Shown in pieces: positions 63,953 to 64,000 of a DNA stretch of 64,000 nucleotides (position 1 is its first letter; every line of letters starts with the position of its first letter). The DNA lies in assembly GCA_046349855.1 (NCBI GenBank), contig JAXMBM010000012.1, positions 1 through 64,000 on the forward strand. Reading direction: 5' to 3'. The stretch is from CAIXSC01 sp046349855. Lineage in GTDB: Bacteria > Planctomycetota > Planctomycetia > Pirellulales > Pirellulaceae. The position numbers and the translations under genes were made by a program. Below the pieces are notes generated by a model. The model saw nothing but the letters and a program-made list of their open reading frames with translations, did no database searches and was not told where the DNA came from.

Positions 63953-63982
63953 AAACAGTGGGCTGACGCCCACCGCTCGCCG
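63953..63982. repeat. Right 30-bp inverted repeat
   Basis: It reads AAACAGTGGGCTGACGCCCA then CCGCTCGCCG, and abuts the intron 5' end. It pairs with 63354-63383 at 28 of 30 bases. The core GTGGGCTGACGCCCAC is itself palindromic. Confidence 0.85.
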
Positions 63983-64000
63983 ATTTGTTAGGCGCTCTCA

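Overview
The window is high-GC DNA from a member of the Planctomycetota. The evidence is the protein families: DUF1552, DUF1592/DUF1585 and PSD1/DUF1549/DUF1553 c-type cytochrome proteins, three DUF1501 Tat-exported proteins, a CRTAC1-type FG-GAP/UnbV lipoprotein, a zinc-ribbon/GYF_2/TM2 protein, a periplasmic-type sensor fused to a Ser/Thr kinase, and many Tat-signal and CxxCH proteins. Genes are dense on both strands. Many lack a clear Shine-Dalgarno sequence, so several starts are choices, and these are explained per gene. No tRNA, rRNA or CRISPR array was seen.

Layout. 1-4.4 kb: the edge of a GlnD-like nucleotidyltransferase, a RidA protein, a Tat-exported TIM-barrel protein and a DUF1552 protein. 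4.4-13 kb (minus strand): a DUF1592-type cytochrome protein followed by a partial Tad/Flp pilus locus (CpaF ATPase, two small Flp-like pilins, prepilin peptidase, three TadE/TadG-like proteins). 13-18.5 kb (minus): a TPR/redoxin protein with a Lys-Pro repeat stalk, a CRTAC1 lipoprotein and a TM2 protein. 18.7-30.2 kb (plus): a sugar isomerase/epimerase, a complete RbsBAC-type ABC importer, an exported D-aminoacylase fused to a glutamate-racemase-like domain, a metallophosphoesterase and a diheme cytochrome. 30.3-37.7 kb: an NfeD-like membrane protein with two degenerate ClpP-like domains, a PmtA-like methyltransferase, and a DUF1501/PSD1 pair. 38-42.7 kb: an AhpD-like protein, small membrane proteins, an M20 peptidase, RdgB and a planctomycete conserved protein. 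42.9-49.6 kb (minus): a VWA membrane protein next to a Cache-kinase, and a DUF3365/Tll0287-like heme protein coupled to a second CxxCH protein. 49.7-59.3 kb: a glycan locus with CDP-glucose formation, 4,6-dehydration, C-methylation, epimerisation, reduction, and three (putative) glycosyltransferases. 59.5-63.2 kb: DUF1501, glutamine synthetase and MgtC. 63.25-63.98 kb: decayed mobile DNA, namely an ISAs1-like transposase fragment and a deleted group II intron (probably class IIC) between 30-bp inverted repeats.

Most notable are the D-aminoacylase/racemase fusion, the short group II intron with both ends visible but a collapsed maturase, the NfeD-like protein whose two ClpP-like domains both lack the expected serine, an RbsC permease with about 200 extra residues, a CDP-branched-sugar pathway without RfbH, and the repeated occurrence of 15-bp in-frame tandem repeats in five unrelated genes.
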